DNA of 64,000 nt from assembly GCA_029851415.1 (NCBI GenBank), contig CM056742.1:191375344-191439343 (forward strand), read 5' to 3'. Shown piece by piece: positions 1 through 12,800 of the stretch. The notes under the pieces were generated by a model, which made no database searches, was not told where the DNA came from, and saw only the letters and a program-made list of their open reading frames with translations. This DNA comes from Eretmocerus hayati. Taxonomy: Eukaryota > Arthropoda > Insecta > Hymenoptera > Aphelinidae. Position numbers and translations under genes: made by a program. Position 1 is the stretch's first letter; every line of letters starts with the position of its first letter.

Positions 1-413
1 CTATAATTATGGTACAGTGAATGATTTCTGAAATTCATCATAATTGGTCAGGAGAGTCCCCCAAGGGATGGATAAAGACCAGGGTCAAAGATTATTTTTC
101 ACGATAAGAGGTATAGTCAACTGCATAGCATACGATTTTACTCAAAATGAACTGGGCTAGCCGATAAAATTTCAGATTATTTTATGCTTTTTAGTTGTTG
201 AGAAAAATATTAGATTCGTGAATAAAAGCGTATCGTAAAAACTCAATTTTTTACTAACCTTTTTTTATTTTATTATTTTATACTTTTTAGTGAGATGGGT
301 TAGCATAAAGCATATCCACCTTCACTACTAAAAATGTAAAGTCGTGAAAACCATAGTCATCTCCTATTCCGACAGCCTGCGCGTGCGCGCGCTGTCAGCT
401 GCCGGCGAAAAGG
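1..413. other. Unassigned AT-rich DNA
   Basis: No coding exon or recognised repeat is visible. A short GC-rich patch near 370-397 forms a small imperfect palindrome (GACAGC ... GCTGTC) just outside the foldback element that starts near 414. If SARDH continues to the left, this may be intron, but nothing here shows that. Confidence 0.4.
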
Positions 414-1753
414 CCAACGGTATAGTGAGCAGAAAAATTTTGTTTAATTCATACAATGTTCATATCAATCGATGGGGCATGAACTCCTCAGTGTCGTGGT
501 ATGACTGATTTTAATTTCTCAACCTTCAATTTTCCAAAAACAGTGAATGAAGGTACCCTTGCGGTATGTCTGGTGAGGCTCGAGGGAGGTCTCCTCAAGT
601 CCGATCTCTGGCTCAAATGATTCCTGAGAGTCCAAAACTAATTCCTCAACCTCTACTTGAGGACCAAACAATTTGTTTATTCAAAAAACCAAAGGTTATT
701 TGACAATTACCCTCACTCCTCGTTGAGCGGAAAACACGCGATGGCGTAGGTTGAGTGCGCAATAAGGCGCGAACAGTTTGAATGTGACAACTTTATATAG
801 GAAAGGGCATGTGACTTATCTGCAACTCATAAATCATTGTAGTATGCATATCAACTTCGCAGAGACGACGATATGCTCTTCATAACATGATTATTTCCTT
901 TTTAGAGACTTAGGCAGGCACAGTACGGAAATTTTGACTAAAATAACGCTTTATTGCGTACTGCAATATGAAATTAATAAGTATTTATTGCAGTATTTTT
1001 CTAGTTTGTAATGTAAGTCTTTCTGATCGATGGTTATGTGCCAGTGGGTAACAATGTGATGATGACCCTGTATTATCTTTTACATCTTGAGTCTTGACTG
1101 ATCTTGACCTTTGTAGAATTTGTAGGTTATGTGAATTGTTTTAGTCTGGTGTAGTCTGCTAGTGTAGGGATAGGGAGGGTAGCCGGTAGAGTCTGGTGAG
1201 AGTGAGATGTGCGGAAGCAACATGGAGACACGTATTATATTACTCGACCTTTACTTTGTCTAGAAATTAAAAGCGAATAATCATTTTATGAAGAGCATCG
1301 TTGTTTCTGCTAAGTTGATATACATACTACAATAGTTTATGAGTTTTCGATAAGTCACAATCCCCTCTTTCGTAAAGTTGTCACATTCAAATTGTTCGCG
1401 CGTTATTGCGCACTTGACCTACGCCATCGCGTGTTTTCCGCACAACGAGGGGTGGAGGTAATTGTCAAATAATCTTTGGTTTTTAGAATAAACAAATTGT
1501 TTGGTCCTCAAGTAGGGGTTGAGGAATTAGTTTTGGACTCTCAGGAATCATTTGAGCCGGAGATTGGACTTGGGGAGACCTCCCTCAAGCCTCGCCAGAC
1601 ATACCGCAAGGGTACCTTCATTCACTGTTTTTGGAAAATTGAAGGCTGAGGAATTAAAATCAGTCATACCACGACACTGAGGAATTCATGCCCCATCGAT
1701 TGATATGAACATTGTATGAATTAAACAAAATTTTTCTGCCCACTATACCGTGG
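414..1753. mobile_element. Foldback element with ~0.48-kb inverted arms
   Basis: The left arm (about 414-895) is repeated in inverse orientation at about 1283-1753, leaving a ~390-bp central part. The outer ends pair as CCAACGGTATAGTG and the reverse complement of CACTATACCGTGG. Further inward the arms share the segment around GAAGGTACCCTTGCGG and the segment ending near AAGAGCAT. The sequence CGAAAAGG occurs just outside both ends (406-413 and 1756-1763), which would fit an 8-bp target duplication, although two extra bases lie at the right junction. No transposase is visible. This is a non-autonomous inverted-repeat element; assignment to hAT is only suggested. Confidence 0.7.
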
Positions 1754-2035
1754 CTCGAAAAGGATTACCAAATACTAAGCCTCCTTTCACCAAACGTTTG
1801 GCAGAGTTTGGTTTGGTTTGGTTGTTTAGTCAACCCCACGGTGTCAACCTCGGTCCGATTTCGGTCTTCTGATGCGACCATTGGAATTGCGGAGAACTAC
1901 CACGATTTCCCAAGATTCATCACTTTTTCGATTCTCAGCCAAGTTTTCCAGTCTATCGATCAAGGAGGTATTTTTTGCTTTCTCTAAAGAGAAAGCTTTG
2001 TTGTCGACACAGCGAATTTTTGATCAATTTTTCCA

Positions 2036-3032
2036 TTCAACCCAATATTTTATTCAACATAATTCATCTTATCAAAAAAGTGCTTTAACCATCTTATTCC
2101 TCTCGCCAAAATCTAACGATTGTAAGTAACACTTTTCCCCTTAGAATCCTCACAAACCCCCCAGTGACTCATCTCTCCGGCCCTTTGTCTGTGTCTGTGT
2201 GTGTGTGTGTATGTGTGTTGTTTTTTTTGCGCCACGCTTTCTCTTCTACACTCCACTCTATCGATTTTTGCTTTTCTACAAGTTCTAGAGAATGTCTCAG
2301 AGATGAGACCAGTGATTTGCCTGGTCTCCTCTCCAAATCGAATTTAATTTAAACGATTTTTTAGGCAAAATCGCTGAAATTGTGTACTTTCATACTAAAA
2401 TATCTCTTTCTAACTTTACCTTACCCCAATTTTGATTACCTAGACTACGGTTTTTTTGGCTCAATCTATCTTTTGGTTAATACCGAAATTCCATTCAAAC
2501 TCCATCAACGTGAATTTTTATAAAAAAACCAAAATTTCCAACAAAAACAGCAATTTGAGCACGTTTAGACCTATTCTATCGAAATTCTGTTTTAACCAAA
2601 TTACTCGTTTTGCTAAAAAAACCTCACTTTAGGTAGCCCAAATCCCCATAATTATTTTCCTCAAAAAAATAACTCAAAATATACAAAAATATTTTTTTCA
2701 ATATTCATGCTTTCCTCATATCTCTCCTCTGAACTACTTTATTCAAATTTTACTCAACTAAGTTGATACTTTTTCATCGTTCTAAATCGATTGGTTGATA
2801 CCGAATTTTCTCAAAATCCGTTTTAATACATTCAAAATCCCATTTATTCCCGAAAAATCCAAATTTTTTCAAAATACTCCCATTCAACCCAATATTTTAT
2901 TCAACATAATTCATCTTATCAAAAAAAGTGCTTTAACCATCTTATTCCTCTCGCCAAAATCTAACGATTGTAAGTAACACTTTTCCCCTTAGAATCCTCA
3001 AAAACCCCCAGTGACTCATCTCTCCGGCCCTT

Positions 3033-3072
<40 letters not shown>

Positions 3073-4590
3073 TTGTTTTTTTTGCGCCACGCTTTCTCTT
3101 CTACACTCCACTCTATCGATTTTTGCTTTTCTCCAAGTTCTAGAGAATGTCTCAGAGATGAGACCAGTGATTTGCCTGGTCTCCTCTCCAAATCGAATTT
3201 AATTTAAACGATTTTTTAGGCAAAATCGCTGAAATTGTGTACTTTCATACTAAAATATCTCTTTCTAACTTTACCTTACCCCAATTTTGATTACCTAGAC
3301 TACGGTTTTTTTGGCTCAATCTATCTTTTGGTTAATACCGAAATTCCATTCAAACTCCATCAACGTGAATTTTTATAAAAAAACCAAAATTTCCAACAAA
3401 AACAGCAATTTGAGCATGTTTAGACCTATTCTATCGAAATTCTGTTTTAACCAAATTACTCGTTTTGCTAAAAAAACCTCACTTTAGGTAGCCCAAATCC
3501 CCATAACTATTTTCCTCAAAAAAATAACTCAAAATATACAAAAATATTTTTTTCAATATTCATACTTTCCTCATATCTCTCCTCTGAACTACTTTATTCA
3601 AATTTTACTCAACTAAGTTGATACTTTTTCATCGTTCTAAATCGATTGGTTGATACCGAATTTTCTCAAAATCCGTTTTAATACATTCATAATCCCATTT
3701 ATTCCCGAAAAATCCAAATTTTTTCAAAATACTCCCATTCAACCCAATATTTTATTCAACATAATTCATCTCATCAAAAAAGTGCTTTAACCATCTTATT
3801 CCTCTCGCCAAAATCTAACGATTGTAAGTAACACTTTTCCCCTTAGAATCCTCAAAAACCCCCCAGTGACTCATCTCTCCGGCCCTTTGTCTGTGTCTGT
3901 GTGTGTGTGTGTATGTGTTGTTTTTTTGCGCCACGCTTTCTCTTCTACACTCCACTCTATCGATTTTTGCTTTTCTACAAGTTGTAGAGAATGTCTCAGT
4001 GATGAGACCAGTGATTTGCCTGGTCTCCTCTCCGAATCGAATTTTATTTAAACGTTTTTTGAGATAAAATCGCTGAAATTGTTTACTTTCATACTAAAAT
4101 ATTTCTTTCTAACTTTACCTTACCTCAATTTTGATTACCTAGGCTATGATTTTTTTGGCTCAATCTATCTTTTGGTTAATACCGAAATTCCATTCAAACT
4201 CCATCAACGTAAATTTTTATCAAAAAACCAAAATTTCCAACAAAAACAGCAATTTGAGCATGTTTAGACCTATTCTATCGAAATTCTGTTTTAACCAAAT
4301 TACACGTTTTGCTAAAAAAACCTCACTTTAGGTAACCCAAATCCCGATAACTACTTTCCTCACAAAAATAACTCAAAATATACAAAAATATTTTTTTCAA
4401 TATTCATACTTTCCTCATATCTCTCCTCTAAACTACTTCATTCAAATTTTACTCAACTAAGTTGATACTTTTTCATCGTTCTAAATCGATTGGTTGATAC
4501 CGAATTTTCTCAAAATCCGTTTTAATACATTCAAAATCCGATTTATTCCCGAATAATCCAAATTTTTTCAAAATACTCCATTTTTATAAT
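2036..4590 (+). repeat. Three tandem copies of an ~850-bp unit
   Basis: The same block appears three times at a spacing of about 847 and 855 bp. Landmarks are CATCTCTCCGGCCCTTTGTC near 2169, 3016 and 3872, followed by a (TG)n run of variable length and then TTTGCGCCACGCTTTCTC. Copies differ mainly in the TG run and by scattered substitutions. Open frames of about 60 codons that start in each copy are by-products of the repeat and the TG run. Diverged copies lie near 12720-13140 (plus) and, for the tail part, 63000-64000 (inverse). Confidence 0.85.
3038..3074. repeat. (TG)n microsatellite in the middle tandem unit
   Basis: This is the longest of three equivalent TG tracts; the others are near 2196-2219 and 3889-3919. 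It is followed by a T run. The length differences are the main variation between the three ~850-bp units. Confidence 0.9.
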
Positions 4591-5560
4591 CCTTACACTA
4601 ACTATATTAAAATTTTCCCCAACCATACTTCATATATTCCATGGAAAACCCTAATTCAGGTCATCTGAATTCCCCTAAAAGGCAATCTTCTTATAATAAC
4701 TCAAAATATCAGAAGGAGATCGCATCTAAAATTCATTTTCCGCTATTACCCACCCCCTAAACTAATATATACAAATTTTACTCAACTAAGTTTATACTTC
4801 TTCATCGTTCTTAATCGATTAGTTGATACCAAATTCCTCAAAATCCTTCTAAATACATTCAAAATCCAATTTATTCCCGAAAAATCCAAATTTTTTTCAA
4901 AAAACTCCATTTTTATGATCTTTTCACCAACTATATCAAAATTTTCCCTCAACCAAACTAAATATCTTCCATGAAAAACCCCAGTTTATTCCCCTAAAAG
5001 TGAATCTCGTAATAATAACCCAAAATATTAGAAGAAAATTGCAGCTAAAATTCATTTTATCCTCATATCTCCCTCTACAACTAATCTATCCACCTTTTAA
5101 TGGACTAGAGAGATACTTTTCCCTCATTCTACATCGATTGGTTATATCTAATCATTGGATTGTGAGTGTGATATGAAATGCAATTAAATTAGATTAAAAA
5201 ATATAATTATTTTGTAGGAATCCCAATCATCATTTTGGAATTTGATCAGTTTTGCAAATTTCTCATTAGTTTCAGTGAAAAACTATTTCGCTAAGAGAAA
5301 GCATTCTGCTAATCTCATTTAGCAGCGTATTTGCAATGAGACAGGACATCTCCGCAGAGAGTTGAGTTCGCTCGAGTTTGCTTAGTCTCGTGAATGATCA
5401 CAAAGGTGAAATAATCTGAAAACGTACCTAGATTGTACCTTAAGCCTTCTTCTCCATCTTTTGTCGCGCGAAATTGTGATGGATCTTGGAAAATCTTGGT
5501 AGTTTTCCGCAGTTCAAATGGTAATCTAGCAAGTATTAGGATTGAAACAGACCTCAAATT

Positions 5561-6609
5561 TGGTTTCTAAATGGAGATATACGTCAAGAAATAATGAATC
5601 AGCCCGTTATTTAGACCTCCATACCCTGTTGCCGGATGCACTCATAAGCCCAAGCGTTGCTGCCAGATCGAGTTCTACTGACAGTTCTCGCGCCACTTCC
5701 TCCGTATCTTAAATACGATTCTAGATATCAAAAAATGAGTTCGACCAACCAATTCTACGGGAAATTTCCTATGAAAATACATGTTTCTTTTCCTGTAACC
5801 CACCCAGAAACGTTGAATCAGCAACAGGCTATATCTTCGCCCGTCGAGTCATTATCAAGACTAACCAAAATACACGTGATCATATGGGGTTTCCACATTT
5901 TTCCCCGCATATTAATGTCAAAGCAGATCCGATTTCGGTCGAAACGGATTCTTAAACGGGAAAACGAGAGGAAGATAATAGCGTATTCAGTTTTTTTCGT
6001 CATTTTTGCAAAACTTTCGAGCGCTTCAGGAACACCGTGCGTAGGAATTGCATCATGCCATATAGCAGTGATGCAATTTTAGGTTAGGGTATAGAAGGAG
6101 AGAGACAGAGTGAGAGAGAGAGAGAGACAGAGAGACGCGAGATAAAGCTTTACGGGCGTGAAAATCACCAAGAGCGATATCTAACCTGGAACTTCACTCC
6201 CCCTGACTAGCTCAGTACCGGAAGCACGTGTACGACGAAAGGCTCTCTCTCTCTCTCTTGCTCTTACAGCGAGGCACGGGCCGCCTGCGCCGCCACCTAA
6301 TGCTGACTAGCTATGTACCGGAAACGCATGAACGAAAAATGGCTGAAGTGAAGAGGAATAAAAGTAGGGAGGGTTCTCTCTACCCTCCCTACATAAAAGC
6401 GTATAAAAAGTGGGGCCCACGGGTGGGGCCCATCGCCCCCAGGGAAGGGCGCGAGGGACCCACCCGTGGGGCCCATCGCAGTAAACGTGTAAATAATGGT
6501 AGAATGGGGACACGCAAACGTTCGAAGATTTTTGTTCAACGCATTCTCTCTGCTATATCCGATTGCTCGGCAAAACTCGATGGAATTTGGCTAGATGTTG
6601 CGGTATTAC
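5561..6609. other. Non-coding stretch left of the last SARDH exon found
   Basis: No SARDH C-terminal exon could be found here on the minus strand. The stretch holds a GA-rich run (about 6097-6135), a CT run (6243-6258), a short stem (6368-6393) and a strong GC-rich stem (6411-6477). Open frames here lack recognisable domains and appear to result from low-complexity sequence. Confidence 0.5.
6411..6481. repeat. GC-rich hairpin with an internal direct repeat
   Basis: GTGGGGCCCACGGGTGGGG (6411-6429) can pair with the stretch ending CCCACCCGTGGGGCCC (6460-6475). The phrase GTGGGGCCCATCGC also occurs twice in direct orientation (from about 6424 and 6468). It lies in the presumed SARDH intron downstream of the last exon seen. 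No function can be assigned. Confidence 0.7.
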
Positions 6610-6877
6610 CGATGTAGAGCGCGTTGCCTTTGAAAATGGGATCGACGGGACTGCTGGAGCCGGGCGGTATCCAGGTGAACGTGCAGTCTGACTCGATGCC
6701 ACCTCTGTCGTTGAGGGCACAGCTGTAGACGATCCTGTTGAGTTCGGAATTGGTTTCCGAGGTGAATATGTAGTCGGCTGCCTGCTGCGCTTGCGAGCCG
6801 CACAGATAGAATTTGCCAAAGTGAGACGTGTCGAAGAGCACTACGTTGTTCCTGCAGGCGAGCACCTCCTCCTTTAT
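6610..6877 (-). CDS. SARDH: SARDH exon: start of the GcvT-like domain (last exon seen)
   Basis: It reads [20 protein letters not shown] onward to [19 protein letters not shown] and [13 protein letters not shown] are hallmarks of the folate-binding GcvT-like domain. The acceptor is GGTCCACAG and the donor GTAATA. The rest of this domain should follow to the left but was not found in 1-6609. Confidence 0.88.
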
Positions 6878-9800
6878 CTGTGGACCGATATCAAAGCTCG
6901 GTTACGTAAGGTGCTCCTTGCCCGCATCTGCGGGAGGATTTGAAATCGAAGCGAAAAAACTCACGTCGGCGTGGTGAGACGGGAATTCGAAGGTGTGCTC
7001 CTGCTCGAGGACCTGCAGATAAGCGTTGCTTTCGTGTTTTGGATTCCCGTAGCTGCCGTAGTAGTCGTATTGGGGCACCGGAGCTGTCCTGCCCTTGGTA
7101 AGGTACCACGCTGGCCGCTCCCATCCCTGGCACTCCTCCATCACGGCGCCCTCTTCCACCAGCAGCTAGTCCAACGGGTCATTCAGGGTTTTAGATATAC
7201 AACATCAATCAAGCTTTTTCGTAAGTGATGAGGCTTTTTGGGCAACCTCGATGTCTCGGTTGTCAACATGCCTTACACGTAGACTTTTTCCAAGAACAGT
7301 CCCCGCGAGAAAAATCAAAAGCCTGAGAGATCAACACCGATACCGGAGGCGACTTTTGTTTGAACTATCCGCCTATTCTTCTCTAGATTATTACCTCGTG
7401 AAACGGGCTGACTTTGAAATTCCTCCCGCCTAACGGCTGGTCGTGCGGGAATACAAGCGCATAGTTTTTCACGTAGGACTCGTGCGTCCTCTCGTTGGCC
7501 CACACCACATCCTTCCTCTGTTCCGGGGTGAACCTGGGAAAGAAGACATTATTCATAGTCGGCAGACTGTCTCGGTAAGATGGAACTATTCACTGAGAAA
7601 AAATTCTTGGTCGTACGACCATGCGTATTGTCGTACAACCAAAATGGTATTTGCTGCAGAACAATACTAATTTTGTTATCGCATCAATCTATCAGAACGA
7701 TTTGGTGATCTGGTATTAGAGCCAGAATAGTTGAATATAACGCGTATATTTCAAATGCCCCGATACTTAATGAATTAACAGTAATATTACGGATCTTTTG
7801 CTACAAAAGCTACCAACTTTTGCACGGGATAGCACCGCAAAGGGACAAATATAATCCAACGATTTTTTAGGTTATTCGTGCCAGATTGGTTCAATAACAA
7901 AATTATTTTGCTGTGGTGACAATTCAGTATTGGTCTGACGGCAATACCACGTAACAATACAGTCGTATTGTTCCGACGGCAATATTTTATTCTCAGTGTT
8001 TGAACACTACAATCCAGAATATTGTCTAAGTAGGCACATTTCTTGGACCAACCTTCGTATGTCGTAAGAAAACATGTGCTTGCTGGGCCTGGTGTCGCGA
8101 ATCCAGTCGGCGATCTGCTCGGCACATCCTCCGCTCAACATCATACCGGCGCTGTTGTAGCCGCATGAGTAGAACAGCCCATCGCAACGTGGATCCTCGC
8201 CTGCTCATGCGTCCCTCGCCCAGAAATAGTCAAACAGAACCCCATCATCATCACCGTTATCATTATTGTGCGAGAGCTGGGCCAAAAAACCTCACCGGAC
8301 TCGAAAAATCGATCGACGGTCATAAATCAAGCGAACAATCAATAACGATATGGGCAATGTTTCGTCGCCTGCGCGGAATTTTCCTGCGAAATAAAAAAAA
8401 AAAGTATCGTCGAGATCGATACAAAACAGTCCACTCAATTTGGCATCGACCTCGATGCAACTATTTTTTAAATTCGTAGAAAAATTCTCCGCACGCGGGT
8501 ATCAGAACAATGCAGATCGTTCTTGATTGTTAAGTTGATTCTGAATTTATAATAAAAGAATTTAAGCGCAAGTTTGCGTAAAGAACAGCTGGTGAGCGCT
8601 CTTGAGGCTTTATTGACTTTTGAGAATCGGTGGTGTGACTCAGATTTGGAAATCGTCAACCGTTATTGACTTCTCACACAAGTTTCTTTTTGACTAACTA
8701 GGAGCAAACGGTGAAATGGTATCCAGTACTCCAACAAATTGAAACACATTCAAAATTCCCAGGCGAGAACCAAATATATGCAGTTGAGAGTGACAAAAGA
8801 CTTATCTTTTGTCACCTTTAGTGCAGCCCTCGTTTTCGGAGCCTGACCTTCGAATGGTGCTTATTTATCGCAAGAGTCGGGCATATTGGTTCTTCGCAAG
8901 CTCGGAGCTCTATCAGCAGAATCGCAGTATAACGGGCGTCGTGGATGAGCAGGCCAGGACTCACCCATTATCGGCTTGTGGTCTGGGGTAAAACTCTCGG
9001 GTCCGCAGACGGTCGACTTAATGCCACTCTTGGCAAGCTCCGGTACGAGGCTCAGCATCGACTGCATGTGCGCGTTGAACACATTCCAGTCCAGCTCATA
9101 CAGACCGAACTCGAAGTCCTTCGCCACCTGTGCAAAAGTTTGCTAGATTATTACTGCTTCGCAATCCTCGCTGTTGGTAACAGGCGCCCTTCTCAACATC
9201 ATCGAGCCTCCCCACTCGTGTTCAATTCTCATACATCATCTGATCTGACGCGGAGATCAGTTCAGCATTGTCAGTTGTATGCCCGGAGTCGTTATTTTTA
9301 CGCGATTTACGTTTCACGCGATGAAATGTCATAATGAAGAGTCACGTCACGGTCTTTCAGGCTTTGTCCTGAGTTACGCACGGGCCACGGTAGACAAAAT
9401 CACCGATAAGTCATGATAATCAAAGCCTGCATGGCTCTCAAAGTTTTCGTTGAAAAATGCTGGGTTTGGGTCTCTTCTGGTAAGAGGTATATAACACTTG
9501 GTACGTGTTATGAGGTCCTAGTTGCGAGGCCTCACCGATCTTAGCACGACGGGGTTGGTCTCGTAGCCGCCGGCGCTGAGGTAGCCTCCGCCAGGGTGCA
9601 CCTTGAGGTAGACGGCGAGGTCGTGGTCGCGCACGTTGGGCACTGGAGTTGACGTCCGGTCGCCCGGGCCCCTCCGCACGAGGCTGGGCAGTGGCTCGGT
9701 GAGGACGTAGGCGTGCTTCATGGGCACAAGCGGGATGTCGAGGGAGAGGGTGCGCGCGAGGTGGCGGGACCAGGCCCCGGCGGCGATCAGCACGCGCTTG

Positions 9801-12800
9801 CACTTGATCACGTGGCCGGATTCGGTCTCGACGCCCTTGACGGCACGACGGCCTCGCCGACGGTGGTCCCACATCTGCGAACTCGACACCGGGCCGCTCG
9901 CCAGAAGCCTTCGCACCGGGCACCGCTCCACCACCTGTGAATACAACATCGAGTCTCAACGCATATCAGGCATTTTCAATCGTATTGCTACGGGCAAACT
10001 GGCGTGAAACGCGCACATGGAGATAGTAATATCTCTACGATCGCGCATCGATCCATCACTCTCTCCTCCGGAATCAGTATGGATATTCATCCTCAATCGG
10101 TGAGACGTCAGAGCAATTTTCTCCAAATTTGGCGGAGAGAATAAGAGGTCGATACTGATCCCAAGCCATTCAACACACTTGACGGAGCCTCTGAGCTTTG
10201 CACTACATTGATCCATCATCCAGACCAGATGATGAGGTTCGCTGCTTGTGCTATGCGCGACTGGAATATGTTACAGCCTTTCACATCAACTCAGAAGATT
10301 ATATCTATTCGTCTTTTCTGCCAGATAAAAATAGTGCGCGCAGTCAGTCTATTCCGACACGCAAAAAATGAACTCAATTTCCCTGATATGCAAAAAATCA
10401 TAGCATGACTCTATATGATTTCTGAATAAAGATATTTTCGTGGAATAATCAATCTATCATCTTTCAGTGTCGAAAAGTTCGAGAAGAATCTGATGCTAAG
10501 AATAGCCCCTGATACTGTTGACTGCTGACGGTGTTTTTCCGTGTACCAATATTATCATTCTGTCACTTGTTCAGGTAACGAGACGGCGGTGAAACTCGAA
10601 ACCCGAGATTTGTAATGCTCTCATGTGATAATGTTAACACGAGAGCGCAATCCGGTAGTTCTAGCGACGAGGTTGGATCCCCTTCCCCTTTTGCTCCAAT
10701 AGGCTGATTTCGGACTCGTGGCCTTGGCTGTGCTCGGTCCACAACCGGGACTTACAAGGAGAGCATCAGGTTTGCGGAACACGGATCTTGATGAAACTCT
10801 GGGAATCATCTTGTTTTGTTGAAAAGTGATGGTATCTCCAAGGGTTAAGTCCAGTGGGCCTCCTATACCAAGATACAGCCATGAAGATTAGCATTGTCCA
10901 TATAGGCCCATGTTAAAAAGACACATATATAGATATAGTAACAATGTTAATCTCTGTAGCTGTTTCTCAGGATAGGAGGCCCATAAAACAAGATGATTCC
11001 CAGAGTTTCACCAAGATCCGTGTTCCGCAGACCTGATGTTCCCCTTGTTAGTTCCCTATCTCACGATCCCGTCGTCTTGAAAAGCAGACTCCTCCGTGGC
11101 CACGGAAAACTTTTACCAGCTCCGCTGTTTATGGGCGATGGGACTACAACGCGATCGATCATCACTCACCTGAGCGCCGAGACGCTTGGCGCGCTGGGCC
11201 AGGGTCCTGACCAGCGCATCGGGCTCGACGCTGCCGTCGAGAGGGCAGTGCAGCCCGCCGAGGAGGCTGGGATCGTCCGAAGCCGCGAGCGGGGGGAACA
11301 GCTCCCGGGCGGCCCGGGCGTCAACCAACTCTGCGGGTATGCCCAGGGCAGTGCCGAGCTCGGCGAGCCTGCGGTACTCGAGTACCCGTTCGGCCGAGTG
11401 CGCCAGGAAGAGGCCTCCGTTGTTGTGGTACAGCTGGCCGGCTGCTCGGTCGTCGTCGTCGCTGTAGGGCTCGAGCTCGCTCAGAAGAGCCCTGGTGCGC
11501 GCCAGCAGCTCGCACTCAACGTCGCTGGGGCGTAGGCTCCAGACGAGTCCGGCACTGTGCCAGCTGGTGCCGCTGCTCAGCCGGGCCCGTTCCAGCAGTA
11601 CCAAACCACCGCCGCCACCCTGAGAGCGCTTCGCCAGCTCGTACAGGGCCCCGCAGCCGGCCACCCCTCCGCCTGCGCAATCAGACCGTACAGTTTCTTC
11701 GATTGAGTTCACGGGAAATTTGATTGAGGCATGGAATTAGAGCGTGTTGCAGGAAAGAATCAATCGTGCAAGATACGGCGCGGGGGGTCCTATCCCCATC
11801 GACTCAATTCGGAAATCATCTAATACATTGGTCTGGATCGCACGGTCACCGAAGTGGCCATCCCATTCCAATCGTTGATGATTGCGGATTTTGTGCACCT
11901 AGCTCGGTTAGGCACGATGACTCATCGACGAGTAAAAGACTGGGCGCGATTGAGTACTGCGCCTAAGGATCAACATCCTGTTGGAATTGAAATGGAGCAG
12001 TCCACCTGTGAGAGATGCGAGATCGATCCGCGTTGTTTTTACACGCTAATCAAATCGAGTACTTTAGTGTAAATTTACTCGGCAAGACGCTAATGGCTCC
12101 CGACGTCGTCGTGAATAATTCAAACGTGTCTCAGTACATTTGAAGGTACCTTGGATTATTTTGAAACCTATTCTAAGACCCTCTTAATGAATTAAGGGCG
12201 GCTTGATTTTAAGGCGATGCGGTCACCGTGCACGCTGAACTTTGTTCACAGAACTCTCAAAATCTTTTCCATTATGGGCTAAACGACGAGTTATCCAGGC
12301 TTTATTATCATCTAACTTGGCCTGGATAACTCTTCGTTTGGCCCAAATCAGACTAGATTTTGAGAGTTTTGTGAACGAAAATGTACCAATTTGTAGGTTA
12401 GAAAGTACCCGCGGGCAAGTTATTCTCGTTTATTAGTGATAGCCTTGTGATTGGTGACAAATAATGAGTTGTCCACCACAATTCAGATGATAATACGTAA
12501 TGGACAAATCGTCTCCAACTTCGTTTCGAGAAAATTTTTTGATTTACATCCAAATAAGATATAATTTCCGGGTTGCACGGTGACCGCATCGCCTTAACAC
12601 ACCTCACTGAAATACATTAGCAGAGTGCTTCCTCTACACGGTATCTAATTATGATTGGAACCGTTCGCATTCTCGTAGGAAATCATACATGACAGATTAA
12701 ATTTTAGCTGAATTCCTTAATGAACAAATCACATCATATTCTTTGTCCGTGTGAGTGTGTATGCGTGTATGTTGTTCTTTCCCGCTACGCTTTCTCTTGT

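Larger units (their letters stand above)
1845..5560. mobile_element. Composite repeat with inverted ends around a tandem array
   Basis: Sequence at about 1850-1985 (including the part reading ATTGCGGAGAACTACC) recurs in inverse orientation at about 5440-5560. The motif AAGAGAAAGC lies inside both ends, near 1985 and 5295. Between them are three ~850-bp tandem units (about 2036-4590) and a degenerate tail (4560-5150). No protein domain is visible. The layout suggests a large non-autonomous DNA element that amplified an internal unit, but the exact borders are uncertain. Confidence 0.5.

Noticed and set aside
2164..4051. Three small proteins of about 60 residues beginning MTHLSGPLS
   Set aside because: They are translations of the tandem 850-bp repeat and its TG microsatellite, with variable length between copies and no conserved coding signal.
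6079..6092. Telomere-like TTAGGTTAGGG words (also near 17040)
   Set aside because: Only one or two units occur, not an array, so this is not telomeric sequence.
7166..7168. Apparent in-frame TAG in SARDH before [15 protein letters not shown], which suggested a pseudogene
   Set aside because: The AG of this TAG is the splice acceptor. The upstream exon ends FHE at 7395 with a GT donor, and the join matches the SARDH family exactly, so the stop is intronic.
11673..11712. Methionine-initiated start of SARDH ([12 protein letters not shown])
   Set aside because: This lies upstream of a good acceptor at 11673. The FAD motif needs the preceding exon ending VVIIG at 13503, so the Met reading is intronic.
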